NCBI GenBank assembly: GCA_016808115.1
Contig: JAEQBH010002359.1
Coordinates: forward strand, 186,001 to 250,000
Origin: Tetrastigma voinierianum
Lineage: Eukaryota > Streptophyta > Magnoliopsida > Vitales > Vitaceae
Direction of reading: 5' to 3'
DNA: 64,000 nucleotides
Below the pieces are notes generated by a model. It made no database searches, was not told the origin of the DNA, and saw only the letters and a program-made list of their open reading frames with translations. How positions within the stretch are numbered: the first letter of the stretch is position 1; every line of letters starts with the position of its first letter. This document shows positions 22,561 through 33,987 of this stretch, in pieces. Made by a program: the position numbers and the translations under genes.

Positions 22561-22819
22561 TTTTGAGGAAGCGCATCTTGAGTGCTTCAGATGTAATCGA
22601 TGACACCAGTGTAATGAATGTAATGCGATTGGAATAAAGAGACTTTTCCTTTTGTAATACATAGGCACTAATTCTAGCCGTGTAATTTTAAGGCATTATA
22701 TATGCGAGTTGCTTGTGGCGTCTTAACAAAATAACGGTAAATGAGTCGAATCGTTAGCGAAAATTGATAAATCTCCATTTAAAGATTATAAACCAAGGTC
22801 TGCGATAAACGTTTAAGAT

Positions 22820-25800
22820 GTTCGCATTCGGGCGTCTTTGTCAAATTTCCCCTCCTGTTTGGGCTCGTAATTGCACGGTATGGCGACTCGAGATATGATG
22901 TAGGGGCCTTCCAGGTTGGGGCCAGAACATGTGTTGGATTCTTCCTTCTTGTGTTAGCTTTTTTAAGACCAAATCACCAGGCCTGGCTCTGGGTTTGACT
23001 TTTTGGTTGTAGTACCTTGTCGTCTTCCTTTGGTATTCTTAAATGCGCCTTAGAACTTACTTTCGTTTTTCATCTAAGAGATCAATTGACGAGAGCCTCG
23101 TCATTGTGCTCGGCTAACTAACTTCGACCCTTGGGGACTTTGGTGATCTAGGTAAGGAAATTTCTGGCTTAGGTCTTAGGAAGGCTAGAGCCGACAGAGT
23201 TCTGGGTGGCTGACTTTTGTGTTGTCTTGTATGCCCATAGCACCTCGGGGAGGTATTCTACCCGGTATTTCGCTAAGATCTTCCAATTTGGTCTTGAGCG
23301 GCCTTGAGGTTCGATGGTGACTTCGGCTGGCCGTTGGAAATTTGCGGATGTCTTCGGAGGCAGTAGTAATTCTTAATTCAGAGCTCGGCACAAAAATCTC
23401 TGAATTTGGCGTTGTCGAAGTGTTTTCCGTTGTCGGAGCACGGGGCTCTTGGGATGCAGGCCCTGCGTATGATGGCTGCTACCTGAAATTGCGTATCTTT
23501 TTGTTACGTGATTGTGGCCAGAGGCTCGGCCTCGGCCCATTTAGTGCGATAATCTTTGCGGCGATGATGAACTTACGCGGCCCCTTCCCGAGGGCGAGAG
23601 GTCGGTATGTCAAACCACCGTTGTTGGAAGGGCTGAGGGCTTTGTGATTGGCTGTCCAAGGGCTCGATGGGAGCGTGAGATCTTGGCATGCTCGGATCTT
23701 TATTTCTTGATTAGGTCGGTTGCATCTTTGAGTATTGTAGGCCAGCAGTATCCTTGTCTCAAGACCTTTCCTGCCAATGCTCGAGCTCCGATGTGATTTT
23801 CGCATATACCCTCTTGTACTTCCCTTAGCATGTATTCAATGTTTTTGCCCACGATACACTTGAGGATTGGTGTGAAGAAACCTCGCTTGTACAGGCTTCC
23901 CTTATGATTAGTGAACCTGGCAGACCTCGTCCTTATTTTAAATTTGCTTTTCCTTGGGTCGTGGTGCATGTGTCCTATTATAGTCCCGAATGGGGTCCAT
24001 CGGCTCGGCTCGGACCCGACTGGGCGACCCCGCGTCCGCGGAGATCGATGGGGCTGCGCGGTATTCGACGGGTGTCGGTGAGGAGTCTTTACTGTGGCCC
24101 ATTGCTGGCTTTGCCCCGGCGTGACTCGGGAGTTCTACGCTCTTGGGACATGTCGACTGAACACACTTGCAATTTTTAATAAATCTCGTACCTTTTGGAA
24201 TATAGGATCATCCTTCCCGCCCAACCTAGTAGGTGTCTTATTTGTCTTACTACCGGAATTTGGGAGTCGCGCAAACCTACAGGCGATCTTTCCGGTGAAT
24301 GGGCAAAGGTTGAGGCTAGCTATGGCGACCTCATGTCGACCTCGTTGTTGGAGGCTTGGAATCGAATGAGTGCGTCTTTCAATGTCTATTCATACGGAGG
24401 TGAAGATTGAACTGCTTCTTGCTTCCTTATGCATTTGAGGCTCCGTGCAGAGAGTTTCCGGATGGGAGGTTATTCATTGCTTGGCGTTACGGCCCGAGTT
24501 CCGCTGGATGAACTCCGTGATGAAGTCGGCTGCCGTACCTTGCCCACCATGTCCGGTTTCGGCTTGTATCGATGTCGAACTTACTCGACTCATGGCCCAC
24601 TTCATCAACCTTAGAACTCCCAGTTTATGTAACACTTGCCGTGGTGTCCGTTGGAACCCATGGTGTGACTTGGAAGTAAGGGGCGGAGTTCAGGCTGCGA
24701 TTACGAGGCGAGAGTGTAGTTTCTCCATCCGCCCAGGTACCTCTCCCTCGCTCCTCTCGAACTTAAGAGCAATAGTAAATTTGGATGTTGTGCTCGTCCT
24801 TTATCTCTGACGAGGGACCGGTGCTGGGAAGAGATCGACACCACCAGATCCCGGTATAGAGTGAGAGCTCCCCTTCAATAGGACTTACTAGAATAGGGGG
24901 AGAGCTCAAATATGTTTTCAAAGCTGAAAATGCTTCCTCGCACTTCGTGTCCCTTTGAAAGGCCTTCTTCAGGACTTGGAAGAAAGGCTGGCATTTATCA
25001 CTTGCCACTGGATCTGAGATCGGCAAGGCGTGATCCTTCGGTCGGTAGTGAACCTCCTTTATACTTGATGGCGAGCATGTCGATCTGACCTTTATCTTGG
25101 TTGCTTCAGTTCCTCGGTGGTTGACTATGAAACCGGGAATTTTCCGGTGAGTACTCAGAAGGCATGTACTTGGCTGGATTCGGTTTCATGTTGTAGTTTT
25201 CAGATGCAGGGCATACCGAATAAGATGGTATGTGGGCCAATTTGTGGTGGATTTACTGACATGTCATCTATGTACACCTCCATAGTTGTGCTATCGGCAA
25301 AACATCTGATTCACCAACCTACGATATGTGGCTCTGCATTCTTGGTCGAGCGACATCACCGCGATAACGATAGGTTCCTGTCTTGTGATGAGCGAGGTCT
25401 TTTTCTTGGTCACTGGGTTCATCGCGATCTGAGTTTGTGGCCGGAGAAGGCATCCATCGCGAGAGTTCATGGCCCCTTGATTGGCATCTCTGATGAAAGT
25501 CGATTCGCGCGGAGAGTTGTCCTTTGGGCATGCTGTTGATGTCGGTGGTCGATACAAAGTAGCCATTTTCCGTTTGCTTTTTAGCCGTCACGACATTATG
25601 GCTAGCCGTGAATTATTTTACCTCCACTGATTGCTCCGCATATAGAGTTTCTTGACTTATCATTGATGGCTTTTTGTCTTTCCGGAGCGAAGCTCCTCCT
25701 CTTTTGTTTGATTGGCTTAAAGGACGGGCTAACGTTCAGCCTATGTGTGATTACCGTAGGATCAATTCCTCCTATGTCTGCCTGTTTCCATGCGAAGACG

Positions 25801-28062
25801 TCTTTGTTTTGCCTTAAAAAATGGATAAGGAGGTTTTGAGGTCTTAAAGCTAGCTTAGAGCCAATATAGGCGGGTGTTGAGTCGTCATCGAAAATCTCTG
25901 GGTTCCAGTTCTTCTGAAGGCTCAGGTCGAGTGAGTACCTCGTCACGCATGTCGAGCTCATCCATATATATGTTGTCGACCGTTTTTTGTTTCATGGATG
26001 CTGAATAGCATTCCCTAGCCACTCGCTGATCTCCTCGAACCATTCCTACCTCGTTTATGGTAGGGAATTTGATCATCATGTGATATGCGGAAGGGATGGC
26101 TTTTATTGCATTGAGAGAGATGCACGCCCCATCAACATGTTATAAGCGGGGCGGGCGTCTGACGAGGAATCTTGCCGTAGTCGAGCAGCAATAGGGGATC
26201 TCCCAAGGTGAGTACCAATTGTATTGAGCCTAGAGGTAGTACCTTTTCCCGTGAGAACCCCCGTAGAGGGGTGTTGACGGGTTCTAGTTTTTCTCTTCCG
26301 ATGCCCATTTTATCAAAGGCCTACGCGAAGATGATGTCGGCTGAACTCCCGTTATCAATTAGGACCCGATGAACTATTTTGTTGGCCTGACTCACTGCGA
26401 ACGCTACCGATTAAAGGTCGTCATGAGGGTGTTGGCGTCCCTACAGATCTGAATCGAGAGAAGCGTGATGGATGTGTCGCGGTAAGCTTAGACATTGCTT
26501 GAATTTCCGCTATCTCTGTCGACTGATCTTTGCCTTGAGATGGGCACTTGAAATGAGGCACGGATTCCCCTCCTTACTTGAATCCTCTGAGATTACGGAT
26601 CATCACAGGGTTGGTGTTAGTCGTTGTCTGGGCGACGGTTCTTGAGCGAGGGCGGCTTTGAGCTTGATTTTGGACCTGATTTTCAAGGGATATAAAGCGT
26701 CGAAGATACCTGCGCCGTATCAAGTACTCTATTTCTCTCTTGAGCTGTATGTAGTTGTCCGTGTGGTGTCCATAGTCCCTATGGAACTCGTAGTACTTGG
26801 ATTTGTCTCTTGTTGCAAGGTCTGACTTCATTTGAGTTGGCCACCTCAGGAATTGTTCGTTTCGTACTTGACGCGAGGACTGGCCAATGCGGGGAATTTG
26901 TTAAGGGGGTGAAAGCGGCGGGGCGAATGCGTCGTCGTCTTTCGGGATTGCGATGGACTGGAGGCAGTCTGCAGAGTTCCCACACCTTTTGGGATCGTTC
27001 TCCATTTTCTTTGGAGATCCCTTCACAGTCGCTTTGTCTCTTGGGAAGCCGTCCTGCGTCGTTTGTCTGCCCCGCTCTTTTCTTTGGGAATGGACGAGCT
27101 CTCTTTCTTAGATATGAGGGCCTCTTCGCCGTTAATATACTTCTCCGCTTTTGCGAGCCCCTCTGCCATGCTTGTTTGGGGATTTTTGGAGATGGAAAAC
27201 ATTAAGTCTTCGTGATCCTAAGCCCGACAATGAGAGCGCGTGATCGAATTTCTCGTCGGGTATATCTACCTTTAGGGCTTCGACATTGAATCGTTGGACA
27301 TAAGACCTCCGAGCTTTCCTAGCGAGCCACAGCGATGGTCGGCGGATGGTAAGCGGCTACATCGTCACGGCCCCGATGAGTGAGAGGCGAGAGCGATGGA
27401 TAACTCCACTGAATAAGGGAGATTGATGGCCGGTGGAAGTCTATTGAACCACGCCAAGGCTGGGCCTTTTAGGGTGATAGGAAAAGCTCTGCATCGCACC
27501 GGATCTTGATACCCATGCAGCTCCATTTGGTTTTTTTAAGTGTTGAAGTGATCGACGGGATCTCTAGTGCGGAGTCAGGCAGCAACATGTTGTCCCGAAC
27601 TTAGGTTGGAAGGGGGAAGTGGAGTACCTCGGTTGTGTAGGGTGACTCAGTTTGTTGTACCAAGGTGTCCATAATGTCAGGAGCACGTCCTTTCACCACC
27701 TCCTTCACACGACCGAGCTCTTGCTGGAGGCTTTTGAACCTCTGTTCCCATGATTGCTCTCCTACTCCTGGCTGAGGGTGGCGCAATTCTCAGATCCACA
27801 CAGCGTGCTCTCAAGTGTCGCTTAAGTTGCCTTCCCCTCCGAGGGGGCTAGATGTGGTCAGGTACTTACTGGGCGGCTGGATACCTTGTTTGGCTCATCG
27901 GGTGTCGGTGTGTTGTCCTTCATGGGGGGGAATGTCATGGCCTTCCTGAGTTTGTTGCGCCTCCCGTGGTCGTTGGATCTGCCTGGTGAGTTGTTCTAAC
28001 TCTTCTTTCAGACGTTGATTGGTGAGGCGAAGTGCCTCCACCTCGTCCGTGTTGGCCTGCAT
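22820..28062 (-). pseudogene. Gypsy A gag-pol, frameshifted
   Basis: Minus strand from ATG at 28060-28062. Gag starts with a coiled coil (MQANTDEVEALRLTNQRLKE) and has a C-terminal H-x-C-like segment DYGHHTDNYIQLKREIEYLI (about 26700-26790). Protease: DNGSSADIIFA near 26330-26365. RT: DVFAWKQADIGGIDP near 25790 and the catalytic box VYIDDMS near 25265. RT/RNase H connection: LKKAFQ...CEEAFSALKTYL near 24930. Integrase: zinc-binding HIGARALAGKVLRQGYCWPT near 23760, DNGKHFDNAKFRDF near 23410, LWAYKTTQKSATQ near 23210, and the C-terminal APNLEGPYIISRV near 22900. All are Gypsy-order motifs. Stops and shifts occur every few hundred bases, so the copy is not autonomous. Confidence 0.9.
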
Positions 28063-28191
28063 TGTTGTTTAACACGTAGGAGTCGGTATGCGTTGCCGGT
28101 TGATCTTGCATCCTTGGAGGGGATTAAGCGTTGCTCCTTTATTAAGTGCGATCTGTCGATGGCGAGAAATCAGTTATATTTGTAGGAAGCT

Positions 28192-28213
28192 GTCGTTCCC
28201 ACGGGCGACGCCA
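28192..28213 (-). other. Primer-binding site of Gypsy A
   Basis: Minus strand TGGCGTCGCCCGTGGGAACG, four bases inside the 5' LTR. It resembles the TGGCGCCGTCTGTGGGAA type that I associate with plant Tat elements. I do not assign the tRNA. Confidence 0.65.
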
Positions 28214-28217
28214 TTGA

Positions 28218-28987
28218 TGATGCTTTTTCAGCGGAGCGGGAATTTGGAGCGTGTGGGGGTCGTTAAGACGAGACACGGACTAGATCTTTGGATCGTGCGG
28301 GCCAGAAGTAGGATCGTTGCGATCTTTGGTTTCTGTGGTTTTGAAGTATCGCTCCTATGAAAAACAAGAAAGAAGGGGGGTCGGCGGGAAGCCGCGGAGG
28401 TGAGCCGCCTTTCCGATACTTAGGAGTCGGTTTCTTTTACGAGGAGAAAGAGAGATCTTGGGCTGCCTTGGGCGGGTTAGTATTGGCGTACCTTTCGCCG
28501 ATGGGGTGGCCTTGTATTTATAGTATATGTTCAACCAGTTGGATGGTGATTAGGATTTGTTCCCATTAGATGGGATATTTTTTATTGGTATCGGATTTGG
28601 TAAAGGATATAGAAAGAACAGTTTATTTGGAATAATCTTCCTTCCTTATTGGGGGATCCTTTGGGGGATCCGATTTGATGATGTCTTATTATTGTCTTTC
28701 TTTCCTTATTAGTGAGATTTGGCTAGACTTGTGGAATAATATATTATTAGGGACTATTCTATTTTCTGTACCTATGGGAGACTTCCCATAATCGGTCTTT
28801 GGGCCAATCGGGTTGGGCCCTTATTCTGGGCTGGCAACAAAGGCTTGAATGTTGGCGAAATGCTAGAAGCTCCAATGGGCATGTCTCTCCTTTGGGGTTT
28901 AGCGGATGGGCCTCAGTGTTTCGTTGGGTTGACCTCTTTCTTGGACCTGGCAAATGGGCTTATAAGCCTTATTTTCGAACCCTATCA
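28218..28987 (-). repeat. 5' LTR of Gypsy A
   Basis: 770 bp from TGATGCTTTTTCAGCGGAG to CCCTATCA, followed by the target duplication ATAAT. It is longer and cleaner than the partner at 17109-17829. Confidence 0.85.
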
Positions 28988-29362
28988 ATAATTTATGTAA
29001 GAAATTCTTTGAATGAACTCTCCTTAATAAAGAAAAATATCTTTGTGGTAGAAATATCATAGAGCTCCCCAAGGTTCTTAGATAACTACAGACATCTTAA
29101 GGCACTTTGAAGGCCCGAAAGTTTTGGGCGATATAAATGAAGCTGTGGATGTCATCTCTCAAAATTCCTTGGTTAAATATGAGGTCGAGTTTGCCACTCA
29201 TATCTCCCTTCAATGATTTTGTTAAAGTAACAACAACATGATTTATATCATTGATGTCTATTCATAAATTAACAAAGTATCAAATTTTGATTCTTCAAAG
29301 TGGGTCAAGTTGTTAAGTATTATCTTACTTAACATATAACATGCATTGAATTATGATATCAT
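28988..29362. other. Continuation of duplicated downstream flank with gene relic
   Basis: Starts with ATAAT and matches 44766-45135 beside copy 2. It contains the GTAGAAATATCATAGAGCTC piece (about 29048) that also resembles the possible exon 2 at 2106, so it is part of the third-copy relic described at 44306. Confidence 0.65.
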
Positions 29363-30100
29363 TGTTTGGTGAAAAGAGGATTAAACCCAATTCGTTAGTT
29401 TCAAAAACGATGTTAAGAGCGGTGTTTTTAAATAGAAGATTGCATATGTGCAATTGAAAAGACAAGTTTGTCTCAAAGTTATCAATAATTATCGTCCTTA
29501 CCCTAAAGTTCTAACAAAACTTTATGAAAGCTCACTAGCCAATTGCCCAATTTTCAATAATTAATATCTAATTACTATGAAGAAATGACATATTAAGAAT
29601 ATGACATATTTATCATTAATTTACATAAAAAAAAAATTGTTCACAACTCTATTCATAAACTAATAGTAATATTTATCTATTTACTGTGTTAATATTTTTA
29701 AATTTAGCAACAAGAAATTTGTATATTTTAAAATTTTAAAATGACTAATCTTTTTTATTTTTATTTTTTTGTAAATAATATTTTAATTCTTCAATAGTAG
29801 TATACCTTATTTCCAATAAACCCACCTTATAAATCTAAATTATTAACAAAAAAAAAAAAAATACTCATTGTCCTTATTAGTCATTTTATATAATTAAGTA
29901 GCTATCAACTATCAACTAAATTATACCAAACACATTTATACAAACAGCTACTCGAATTAGCTAATAGAATCAACTAACAACTAACAATTATGAGTTATCC
30001 GCTAATTATAAAGCATGACCATATATAATTAATTATATATAAAACAGCTAAGCTATTAGATAACAGTTATCAACTATTCGCTAATCATCAAACATAGCCA
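29363..30100. mobile_element. hAT-type MITE, copy beside receptor copy 1
   Basis: Non-coding AT-rich block. It begins TGTTTGGTG and ends CATCAAACATAGCC, imperfect inverted ends of the GGCCATGTTTGG kind. Its interior (29450-29960) is clearly homologous to 61905-62340. It is missing from the aligned site beside copy 2 (near 45135-45180), where flank runs directly into an AT microsatellite. No transposase is encoded. Confidence 0.65.
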
Positions 30101-30177
30101 TATATAATTTTTTTTCTTTTCTTTGATACTTTTTTAATATATTTAAAGGTTAATCAAATATAACTTTTAAGCCTATC

Positions 30178-30300
30178 ATGCCTAGTTCAAATGGTAGAGC
30201 ATGCTCACTGTTTCAAATAGGCGTAGAGACTGGGTTCCTAGGTTTAAGTCCCAATGGAATAGTCGCAATGCAGTTTTAACCTAGAAACTTAAGTGTATTT
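30178..30300 (+). mobile_element. tRNA-derived SINE-like unit
   Basis: TAGTTCAAATGGTAGAGCA near 30183 fits a pol III A box (TRGYNNARNNG), and GGTTTAAGTCC near 30241 fits a B box (GGTTCRANNCC), about 55 bp apart as in tRNA genes. The unit cannot fold as a tRNA (no matching acceptor stem) and runs into an A/T-rich tail and microsatellite, which fits a SINE. Confidence 0.55.
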
Positions 30301-30301
30301 A

Positions 30302-30305
<4 letters not shown>

Positions 30306-30354
<49 letters not shown>
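30306..30354. repeat. (TA)n microsatellite
   Basis: About 24 uninterrupted TA repeats. Confidence 0.95.
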
Positions 30355-30356
<2 letters not shown>

Positions 30357-30476
30357 CTTTTTAAAAAGGGCTAACTAAATATCAATTTTTCTTGTTTCAA
30401 TGAATTTAATACTTTGTTTGGATCATTACTTATCAAAAAAAAAAAACTTTGTTCGAATCATTAATATAATGTGTTG

Positions 30477-30739
30477 TTTCAAATAACTAAAATGAATAAT
30501 AATTTTTATGTTTAAAAAATCAAATGTAATTAAAATTGTGTAATTTAATCATATAAAAGAAAAAATATGTAAGAAAGGAGTTTGAAAAAACAAACAAAAA
30601 TGATTCATTTAACATTTATCCTTTACATATTTTCTTAAAGTTTTAAAAGGCCAAAGATTACCTAAGAAAATAGAAAAATGAAAGAAAAAAAATTAAACTA
30701 TTTCATAGTGACAAGGAAATAAAATGTAATAGTAGTTGA
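30477..30739. repeat. 263-bp direct repeat, left member
   Basis: TTTCAAATAA...GTAATAGTAGTTGA. It matches 33095-33357 at roughly 90%. The right member lies just upstream of receptor copy 2, so this may be a leftover of the tandem duplication junction. Confidence 0.8.
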
Positions 30740-31040
30740 CGTCAAAGGTTTAAAATATCCGATATATCGTTGATATATCGGATATCGGTAAGGGTTGAAA
30801 CAATATCGGTCATCGATAATCGGTTGAGCGAAAAATCGAGAAAAAATCGATAATATTGGCGATATATAGCCAATATATCGGTTTTGGACCGATACTCTTC
30901 GTGGAAAACTCTCCGGTATGTGGCTTTGCATACTTGGCGTTGAGTTGATTTTGATAAAATATCGAAGATATACTTCGAGATATCAGATGCTCTCGGCGAT
31001 ATATCGGGATATATTGGAGATATATCAAATGGTTAGATTT
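30740..31040. repeat. GATATATCG-rich degenerate repeat
   Basis: The palindromic word GATATATCG or variants (CGATATATC, GATATCGG) occurs more than ten times in 300 bp, in both orientations. No coding frame is supported. Confidence 0.7.
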
Positions 31041-31521
31041 AAAATCACGACTTGATCCGATAGTTGGTTGGGTCAATGGTTTTAAAGAAGATCTAGCGGT
31101 CGGTTGCACAAAATTAAATCTAGGCCTGAATTAAATTACAAAGTTTTTTTGTCATCCGCGGCTAATTTTGACAAAAAAAAAAAAAAAAAATCTATAAATA
31201 CCTTTAATCATTCAATTTTAAATACCAAATTCTCTCTACCCATATCAATCTTCATTTCTACTCAAACTTTTTTCTTTGTGATAGTTTATATGATACTTTC
31301 ATATTTTAAATTAGGTAATTTAGTAATAATATATTAATAAATTAACATTTCATGTTAGTTAATATTTGAAATGAAGTTATATATTAGTTAATATTGTGTA
31401 TACACATTATAAATTTATAGTATCATATGAAGTTTTCATATTTTAAATTAGTTTAATTTAGTAATAATATATTAATAAATTAAATTTTCATGTTAGTTAA
31501 TATTTGGAAAGCCTTTGTATG
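31041..31521. other. AT-rich spacer, nothing recognised
   Basis: Contains a short duplicated motif: TTAGTAATAATATATTAATAAATTAA-type sequence occurs near 31318 and 31458, about 140 bp apart. No gene or element is recognised. Confidence 0.6.
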
Positions 31522-32859
31522 GATGAGCCACGGAATTTCTGTCACATGGAGGAAGTTGTGGATCTGAGTCAAGACATTTATGCATGGTGTAACACCCCAA
31601 ATTATACCCTGATAGTTCTATAACATGTTTAAGGTATAATAAAAGTAAAAGTATATTTTTCCAGAATAAAATAATGGTAAAAATAAAATAAGCAAAACAT
31701 GGAATTAATACAACAGTTAAGGGTAAATTAGTAATTTACAAATTCAGGACCCAAGGGTCATAATGTAATAAGTTCATATGCCAAATTGGGAATATGCATA
31801 AATAGAATTGCAAATAAATGAAGATAAGAGACCAAAGTGTAAATAAAGGAAAAGTTAAAATCATAAAAAAGATAAGACCCGGAGAATATCTCATTTTTGG
31901 TCTTTGGAGGAAACTTAGCGGATGAGAAGAGGAAGCGAAAGAGAGGAAGAAGGAAGAGAAGAGCAAAATATATGGATTTTGTATGGATTTTTTATGGGTT
32001 TTTATGGATTAGTTTGGATCGCCATAGGCACTACATGGATTTGTATGAATCAGCCAATAGCCGTTTTGATGAATTGAATTAAAAGAGTACTGCGGTATAT
32101 TGGTTGTGTTTTGGACTTGGGTTGGTTGATTCTAACCCTCGATTGAGGAATATTTGTATTAAAAAAATATTGGGGTTTTAGGGGAAATGCTGTCAAATTT
32201 TTTCCAAAACCTATGTTTTTGTTTTGGCCATAACTTGGTCATCTCTTATCCGAATCAAGTTATTCAAATTTCTGGATAAACTAGACTTATAGGAAAACAT
32301 ATCTCCTTGAAATAAGTATATCCAAATTCCGAATCCTTTAGGCTCAGAAATTCATCCAAAGTGGAGCAGCAAACTATGGTGTGCAGCAGCCCGGGTGGGA
32401 CACAATTGTCATTCTTTTTTATTGTTGGCCTCCAACTTTGGATTACCATAACTTCTTCATCCGAACTCCGTTTCGGATGTTCTTAGACTCTATTGAAAGC
32501 CCTTTGAGTCTAGAATTCATCCATATATAACTTAATGACATTGGAATTCATATTAGGTCCAAAAATCATGAAAAAAAAACAGTAGGCCCTATAGGTTCTA
32601 CTCAGGTGATTGTTCATGGAAAGCCTCCAACTTCGGACGATCATAATTTCTTCGTCCGAACTCCGTTTCGGATGTTCTTAGACCATATGGAAATCCCTTT
32701 GAGTTTAGAATTCATTCATATATAGCTTGATGAAATTGGAACTCATATTAGGTCTTTAAATCATGAAAAACAGTAGGCCCTGCTGGTAATCAGAGTGATG
32801 ATGAGAAGAATGATATTGATGATGATTTTCTTGATTTAAAATTTGATACTGATTCATGA
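31522..32859 (+). pseudogene. hAT-like coding remnant split by an LTR fragment
   Basis: 31522-31587 reads DEPRNFCHMEEVVDLSQDIY followed by AW without a stop. 32785-32859 reads GNQSDDEKNDIDDDFLDLKF followed by DTDS and TGA. Between them lies a 1.2-kb non-coding block that starts TGTAACACCCC. Acidic C-terminal ends of this kind are seen on plant hAT/BED-zinc-finger proteins. That identity is a guess; the split of one frame by an insertion is what the sequence suggests. Confidence 0.35.
31588..32784 (+). mobile_element. LTR fragment related to 14522-16960
   Basis: Starts TGTAACACCCCAAATTAT and follows the 14522 element through its first kilobase. It shares the TAACATGTTTAAGGTATAAT segment and the later TAAACTAGAC stretch. 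It is shorter than that copy and includes a tandem duplication of about 195 bp at 32427-32592 and 32622-32784 (each with CCGAACTCCGTTTCGGATG). The right end is truncated. Confidence 0.65.
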
Positions 32860-33094
32860 ATGCTTATTTTGTTTTGAAACTTAGAATTTTTGTGATGATG
32901 AGAAACACTAATGGTGTTTGTTATTTTGTTTTGGAAATATTTGTGATGATGGGAAATATTAGTGATGTTTGATTTTTATGTTTGATGTCATTTCCTTAGA
33001 TAAAAGCTATAAACAATATTTAGTGAGATATATAATTTTTATTTATATTAGGTAGAGTGTGCAACACTTAAAATGGCCCATGCCTCAAGTGTGT
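32860..33094. other. AT-rich spacer after the coding remnant
   Basis: Contains two copies of TTTGTGATGATG(A/G)GAAA near 32889 and 32939. It may be the 3' UTR of the remnant. No gene is seen. Confidence 0.5.
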
Positions 33095-33357
33095 CTTTCA
33101 AATAAATAATATGAAAATTAATTTTTATGTTTGAAAAATCAAATATAATTAAAATTATGTAATTTAATCATATAAAAGAAAAAATACGAATAACATGAGT
33201 TTGAAAAAACAAACAAAAATTATTCATTTAACATTTATCCTACACATATTTTCTTAAGTTTTCAAGGGCCAAAGATTACCTAAGAAAATAGAAAAATGAA
33301 AGAAAAAAAATTAAATAATTTAATTGTGACAAGAAAATAAAATGTAATAGTAATTGA
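33095..33357. repeat. 263-bp direct repeat, right member
   Basis: Matches 30477-30739. It leads into the upstream region of receptor copy 2. Confidence 0.8.
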
Positions 33358-33893
33358 AATTATAGGTTGAAGTCCTTATAAGAATAGAATATTACAATGA
33401 TATAATACAAAATTTTCATTTTTTATACGAAGTGAAAAAAAAATAACATTAAATAAGAATAATATTTAACTCAAATGAATAAGAGTTCATCGGGAGATAA
33501 TGAGGAATAAAATACTATGATACAAGACAAAGAGGTATAAAAAAAAAATCATTAAATAGTATTTTATAAATTTAATTTAATATTGAAGCATTTTGTGAGC
33601 AACCAAGTCTACCTGTTCCTTTCAATATATAACAAAATTTCAAACTTTCATTTTTCTCACACGTGATTTTCCATGCCATGAATTTCCTGGTTATTAAATT
33701 CTCATGCTTAAACAGAACGATAATAACTTAATTGAGTTTATAAAATAAGAATTTGATGAAAGATTTTAAAAAAAAAAAAAAAAACGAAAAGTAGTGTGCT
33801 GAAATGAACGTACGGTTGATATGATCAAACATTAGAAGCTTCTCCTCTTCTTCAAAAACCCATTCATTTCACTTTTCAGTGTAAAGCGAATTC
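33358..33893 (+). promoter_or_regulatory. Upstream region of receptor kinase copy 2
   Basis: Aligns with 1-472 from about 33420. It keeps the CAATATATAACAAA TATA-like box near 33625 and the pyrimidine-rich leader before the ATG. Small gaps and A-run differences separate the copies. Confidence 0.4.
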
Positions 33894-33987
33894 ATGGGTT
33901 CTTCGTCTCTTCTTCTCTCTTTGTTTCTGTGTTTCTTCTGTCTCTCTCACTTCACATCCCATGCTCAGCATATTCCAGACGACGAAG
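33894..33987 (+). CDS. Exon 1 of copy 2: signal peptide
   Basis: 94 nt, MGSSSLLLSLFLCFF... to HIPDDE plus one base, with a GT donor at 33988. It differs from copy 1 by F to S and by a change near the cleavage region. Confidence 0.8.

Larger units (their letters stand above)
17109..28987 (-). mobile_element. Complete Tat-type Gypsy retrotransposon A
   Basis: An 11.88-kb element in minus orientation. LTRs at 17109-17829 and 28218-28987 both start TG and end CA, with ATAAT repeated at 17104-17108 and 28988-28992. The uninterrupted site beside copy 2 (about 44766-44770) has a single ATAAT. On the minus strand the order is 5' LTR, primer site, gag, protease, RT, RNase H, integrase, then a 5-kb region before the 3' LTR with a tandem array and an antisense reading region. 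The Gypsy gene order plus the long 3' region with antisense frame fits the Tat/Grande/Retand lineage. Coding regions are interrupted by many frameshifts. Confidence 0.9.

Noticed and set aside
22150..22637. Overlapping plus-strand frames of up to 145 codons rich in F, L and S
   Set aside because: They arise from a pyrimidine tract and are open in several frames at once; no motif or conserved domain.
25117..25566. Plus-strand 140-codon frame in Gypsy A
   Set aside because: It is antisense to the YIDD region of the reverse transcriptase, which is clearly coded on the minus strand.
30178..30300. Functional tRNA gene
   Set aside because: A- and B-box-like words are present, but no acceptor stem or proper cloverleaf can be formed; a SINE fits better.
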